Positions 33,407-37,500 of a stretch of 37,500 nucleotides of DNA are shown here, one piece after another; the stretch's first letter is position 1; every line of letters begins with the position of its first letter. A program made the position numbers and the translations under genes. A model generated the notes under the pieces. It had not been told where the DNA came from. It saw nothing but the letters and a program-made list of their open reading frames with translations, and did not search any database. The stretch is from Chromera velia (Eukaryota; Sar; Chromeraceae): assembly GCA_018398765.1 (NCBI GenBank), contig JAHBMJ010000221.1, positions 1 to 37,500 on the forward strand, given 5' to 3'.

Positions 33407-36400
33407 GTGGTCCCTATTGTGTTCTCCCTTTCTTCTCTCTGTCTCTCTCTTTTGTCTTCCGTTTTTATTTCTCCGGGTCTGTCTGTCTGTTCTGTTTTCC
33501 ATTCGTTCTTCCCTTTCCCCCCGTCCCTGCATGCAGATCCTTCCAAGCCTTCTCCCTTGCTCGTCGAGTCGCCTCAAGGAGACACCACACAGAGGCCTGT
33601 AGAGGAAGGGTAGAGACCTTCAATGTGTTGGAAAGGGCGTTGAATGACTTGAGGTCACCTGTGAGGGATGCCGCGTTCAGGCTGGCCGGCAGGAGACGGG
33701 GGAAGGCAGTTGACGAGGCTTTGAGGTATTTGGAGACTCTGGTGGGGTCTGAGGAGGGAGAGAAAATCGAAAAGGCTCTGCCGGATCTTCTCGCTTCTAG
33801 AGTTGCTTTGGCAGAGGAACGGTTGGTCTTCTCCTTTTTTGATTTCTTTCTTGCTCCTCTTTTGAGGTGTTGAGGGACAGGGGTGCAAATCTTAGGATTT
33901 CTTGACAGTTTGGCAGAGACGAAGAGGGGAGCAACAGATTAGATCCCTATCACAGAGACCTCAGTTCTTCTGTTCTCTATTTTATGTGTCCTGTTTTCTT
34001 TCTCGTGGTTTACCCCGCTAGCTTCTCCTGAGATGTCATCCGACCCCCACAATTCACCGTACATTCGCCCCTCTGCCTCGCTTCTGTCTGCACAGCGCCC
34101 CAAGGAATGGGCCCGTCCGCGCTCATTCTTCCATTCATCTTCCCTTTCCTCCCTTCCTTTCCCCTTTGTATGTGCATATGCAGTCTCCAGGCCAACAAGA
34201 AGACAATGGAACCCAAACGAATAGGCAGATTCCTCACACCAGGTCTGTCTGTGGGTCTACTGAAGGGGTGGATGCCTTCCTGCATACAGAGGCACACATG
34301 CAGAGTCGTCTTTCTGAGAGGTGTTTATTGTTTGAGAGCCGTCAACGTGCATTGAGATGTCCCGCATCGAGATGTCCCTCAAGACTCTGGTGCATCTCAG
34401 GAAGGAAGGAAGGAAGGGGGCGTGCCTGGTGCTGTGGGAATGGAAGGGAAAGCTTCGTTCACTTCCCCGCTCTCAGCTCTCTTTGTTCCGCTTTTCGAAG
34501 GTTTGTAGATACGCCTTTTTTTGGAATCTGCTTCTCCCTTTCTGCATCCATCTGCTTGTTGTTGGCCTTGATCAACAATCCTTTGCATGCCCGAAAAGTG
34601 ACCTGACTGAACTGCGTCGATCTCCGTGCAGGCCGTGTGGTGCTGGTGAAGTCGCCTCTGCAGGGGATTCCTCTCGGGTGGGGCGTGTGCGTGTCGTCAG
34701 TGCAGATCCGGCAAGCGTTCGTGCGTAGAAAGAAACGAAGGGGGGAGGAAGGAGACGGGGAGGGAGAAGGAGACGGGATGGCCGAGGAAGGAAGTGATGA
34801 TGGAGACGGGAAAGACGAACCTGGGGAGGGGGAGACGGATAGACCAGCGAAGAAAGCACGCAGAGAGGATGAAGGAGAGGGAGAGGGAGAGGACGTGGAT
34901 ATGGGGGTGTGTGGGTCTGAAGAGAAGGAGGGGGAGGGGGATGGAGGACCGTCATCATCTGCTGCTGAGGGGGGGGATGCGGGTGGTGGGGGTGATGAGG
35001 GGGACTTGTTTGATGCTTTTTTGGAGTCTGATGACGGCCCTTCGTTTTCCTCTGCGTGCATGGAGGGCCCCGGAAAGTCATCCGTGAAAGCGAAAAAAGT
35101 AGATCCGGAGACGGGGGAGTTGGTGCCAGCAGCCGGAGTCGGGGGGAAGTCGAAGGAAACGGAGGAGGAGACACTGTCGTTTCTTCTCTCTAAAGTCCGT
35201 CTGCCTCGAGAACGCTGGACAAACTTTCAGCAGGGGTGGCAGGTGATGGGAGAGAGGGCTCTGGGGAGGGTTGCGGTAGTGAAGGAGCAAACCCGCTTGG
35301 TTGCGTTGGGGAAGGGTAAAAGAGGGAAGATGGGCAATGGAAGTCAGCTTGTGGAGAAGTATTTGAGGAAGCCAGACTCTTATCGGCTTCGGACAGGGCC
35401 TCTGGACTTTGAGAAGCTGGAAGGGAGCAGTGAAGCTTTGGGAAAGGCGTTGTTCGTTGAGGTCTTCGTTGGGATTTCGTCGTCTGTCGTTGGAAAGGAA
35501 GAGAGTTCAGTTGAGAATAGGGGGGGTGAAAGTGGGAAGAATAAAGCTCAAAAGAATGTGGCGGCTCAAGCTGACGCCCCGCTTCTGCCCCTGGACGCAG
35601 ACAGCGTGAACAGAATTGCACCGCCTGGGTCTGTGGAGGACACGAGTTATGCGGTCAGTCCATTGCCCATTGGGGATAGAGACAGAATGAAGGGTTGCAA
35701 GGGGAATGTGTACTTAATTGTCGTGTATCTATCTGCTGCCTGTTGTTCAGCTGCATGGGAATAAAGCCGGTAGTAGCTTAGTATCGAGGATGCTCGATGC
35801 TGCGCACGGCCTTCAGTTGAAACGAGGAAAGGAGAGAAAATCATTGGTGGAGGGCTCTTGACGGTTCTTTCGTTTTCTTTTTCCTGTGGTTTACTTTTTT
35901 CTCTTCGCAGATTCTTCCAGTGCCACTGTCGGACATTATTGGAGTCTCAAAGGTTGGCGCGTTTTTCTTTTTTTGTGCGTATCTTCGGTTCTTTTCGGGT
36001 TTGACTTCCTGTTCCTTTATTCTTCGTGCTCACTTGAAGCTCCTTGTGGTCCTTCGCCTTTCTTGCCTTCCGTTCATTTTCTTTCACATGGGACCTTCTT
36101 ATTCTTCCGTCTCCGTTTGAATGTAAATTCGTTTCAGCTCTCGGCAGATAGATGCGGAGACGTCTTCTGTCCGCCCGTATGCATCCATGCAACAACTCTG
36201 ATGCATGGTGGATGGATGGATGCAGATGAGCTTTCGACTGAATTACCTCTCGCTGGCAGATGCATCGACGGACCCATACTTTGTCGCGGAGGTGAGGGAG
36301 GGGGGAGGTTCTTTCAAGAGATGCGTGACACACGCAGGCAAGACCAGCATGCATGCCTGAACAAACATCAAATACCTCCCTGCCTGCCTGCCTGCCTGTG

Positions 36401-36795
36401 GATGTTTGGGACTAGGGAGGCGTAGAGAGAGAGCCTGCAGGTCCTAAAGCTGAGGGCTGCACCCCCCGCAGTTTCGTGATCGAGAACGAACTCGTTGAAT
36501 TGGCAGCGCTTCTCTTTTCGTTCTTGCTTGCTTCTTCTTTCGCCTGTTTGTCGAGCAGATGGAGTTTTGTTTCTCTTTTTGCTCTCGTGTGCCTGCCTGT
36601 ATTTGTGTGCGTGCAGATGACAAGGCGACTTCGGTTTGTGGAGATTTGCCGTCAGACAGACAGTGAAGGAGGGGCGGTCCCCCCGACTACTCCTCCAGAG
36701 CAGAAAGTCTATTTGCAGAAGGGAGCGGCGATGCCTCTGTTGGACCCTGTAGGCGATTTGGGGTTCTCTGCAGAGGAAGCGGAAGAGATAAAAAG
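29651..36795 (+). CDS. MTR4: Mtr4-type DExH-box RNA helicase, eleven exons resolved, 3' end beyond window
   Basis: Mtr4 unwinds RNA and feeds it to the nuclear exosome. Exons: 29651-30196, 30478-30759, 31167-31331, 31782-32058, 32472-32874, 33537-33821, 34184-34242, 34632-35653, 35911-35952, 36226-36291, 36617-36795; all junctions keep frame with GT-AG introns. Motifs: AHTSAGKT (92-99), [11 protein letters not shown] (119-129), DEVH (189-192), SAT (220-222), [14 protein letters not shown] (448-461) and [10 protein letters not shown] (485-494). The arch follows: LTPGRVVLVK with GWGV (KOW start), then [12 protein letters not shown] across the exon 8/9 join, and [11 protein letters not shown] in exon 11. 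[17 protein letters not shown] after motif VI and GWGV favour Mtr4 over Ski2. The ATG at 29651 follows an in-frame TGA at 29639-29641 and gives a short N-terminus of about 65 residues. Exon 8 carries a large acidic insert. About 1108 codons are seen; the last helical domains are missing. Confidence 0.9.
31681..31707. repeat. (CT)n microsatellite in Mtr4 intron 3
   Basis: A pure CT run inside the intron between exons 3 and 4, upstream of the acceptor at 31781. Confidence 0.95.
33252..33406. repeat. TTTC/TCTC polypyrimidine array in Mtr4 intron 5
   Basis: About 155 bases of almost pure C/T on the sense strand, mainly TTTC repeats with TCTC and occasional TTTG interruptions, 130 bases before the exon 6 acceptor. 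It lies in the 662-nt intron 5 and is not coding. Confidence 0.95.
34740..35045 (+). other. Acidic, NLS-bearing insertion within Mtr4 exon 8
   Basis: Residues about 704-810 of the helicase: a basic patch RRKKRR (704-709), then about 100 residues dominated by Glu, Gly and Asp, with a second basic cluster AKKARR (745-750) and an acidic close. It sits just after the KOW-start sequence GRVVLVK/GWGV in the arch and has no counterpart in yeast or human Mtr4 as I know them. The frame continues without interruption into conserved arch sequence, so it is translated unless spliced out. The basic clusters could act as nuclear localisation signals. Confidence 0.8.
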
Positions 36796-37500
36796 GTCAG
36801 TCAGTCAGTCAGATGGAATGGAAGGAGAGTGGCAAGGTGCACCTAGATGCACGTCGGGTCGGCACATTGATTGCATGAGAGGGGAATAGGGTCTCGGTTA
36901 TCCATCAATCAATACTTTCTTTCATGCTTGGTGCGCGTCGAGGTATTCCTTTTCCGAGTTTTCACTGTCTACCCTTCATGTTCACTCCTCATGTTTGCAT
37001 TGTCTGAGAGCGCCTTGACCCTGGCTCTCCTCTCTTTCTCTGGTGCTCCCGCGAGGGAACCCCGACATGGCCATCATTGGGTTCTATGCATGCGCGGTCT
37101 TTTTCTTTAATTCGCACGCGGTCTTCGGTTTCGATGCTTCCGTGCATGCATGCGGGGAGCATGAAAGTTCTCCTTCACTTCCCGTGCCGCTCTCTCGCGT
37201 GCTCGCAGCAGAGTGTGAAAGGGAGACAGCCAGCTCTCTTTGCTGAGGGGTGTGTGTGTTTGTCCTTCCAGTGCATGGGCCCAGACGGAAATTGGGTGCT
37301 CAATTTTTTCTTCTCCGTGTCTGTGCCGCTCGATCCCTTCTTGAGCCATGCAGCGTTAGGACAGGAGAGACCTACCCTGCCTGCCTGATGATCGATAAAA
37401 TCAAGTGGTACTTACTCATGCATCGAGTGGGTTCATTTCCCCATGCAGGCCTGCATGCTGTTTGCTTGCCTGATAGTGGATTCTTTTCTTTTTCCTTCCT
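36796..37500 (+). other. Mtr4 intron 11, running off the right edge
   Basis: The donor GTCAGT at 36796 opens an intron with the third codon position still to be filled. I tested the TGCAG- and CAG-type acceptors I could see (for example near 37210, 37270 and 37447); none joins in frame to sequence resembling the next Mtr4 helix. The next exon is therefore probably outside the window. Confidence 0.55.

Noticed and set aside
33241-33536. Phe/Leu/Ser-rich frame, and its Lys/Glu-rich antisense, before Mtr4 exon 6
   Set aside because: It is the polypyrimidine array of intron 5; only 33537-33821 is exon.
29651-36795. Ski2 (cytosolic) rather than Mtr4
   Set aside because: The core motifs are shared, but [22 protein letters not shown] after motif VI, GWGV and the arch sequence fit Mtr4 better; phylogeny would settle it.

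Overview
The window is nuclear DNA from a GC-rich eukaryote with introns, most likely an alveolate related to the chromerid algae (Chromera/Vitrella type). That placement is inferred from several things together: long gene-poor spacers full of simple repeats and TGCATGCA palindromes, intron-rich and intron-less genes side by side, a plain GT-AG splice code with TGCAG acceptors, and an alga-like arsenite methyltransferase. I could not test it by search.

Layout, left to right. Positions 1-2583 (minus strand) hold the Gag part of an LTR-type retrotransposon whose pol would lie beyond the left edge. Its single frame is interrupted by four in-frame stops. Positions 3914-5473 (+) encode an intronless, unrecognised type I membrane protein, followed by a perfect 59-bp tandem repeat. 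An AT-rich island at about 6850-9060 contains a non-autonomous DNA transposon (7228-8599) with terminal inverted repeats and an 8-bp target duplication, best read as hAT-type. About 10 kb follows (8608-18596) with no gene I can support, made of tetranucleotide-type simple sequence. Positions 18597-20815 (minus) encode a two-exon CAP/GAPR-1-like protein with a long low-complexity tail. It is divergently arranged with an intronless arsenite S-adenosylmethionine methyltransferase (21467-22594, +).

Positions 22600-29600 are a second AT-rich, decayed stretch: a 3' tandem repeat, a roughly 430-bp GAGT-type satellite, and a broken copy of the nucleoporin Nup98 (FG-repeat part plus the start of its self-cleaving domain, minus strand, about 25090-26480). 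From 29651 to the right edge runs an Mtr4-type DExH RNA helicase gene (+) with eleven exons resolved. It encodes the helicase core and most of the arch; the C-terminal end is outside the window.

The genes do not form a pathway. The live ones appear to be independent housekeeping or accessory functions: RNA surveillance through the nuclear exosome, arsenic detoxification, a CAP-domain protein and a surface or secretory-pathway membrane protein. The strongest general observation is that both decayed coding stretches, the Gag and the Nup98 copy, are broken mainly by TAG and TGA codons that one C-to-T change from CAG or CGA would explain. I see no clear evidence of a new molecular system. The most unusual real-gene feature is a roughly 100-residue acidic, NLS-bearing insertion in the Mtr4 arch.
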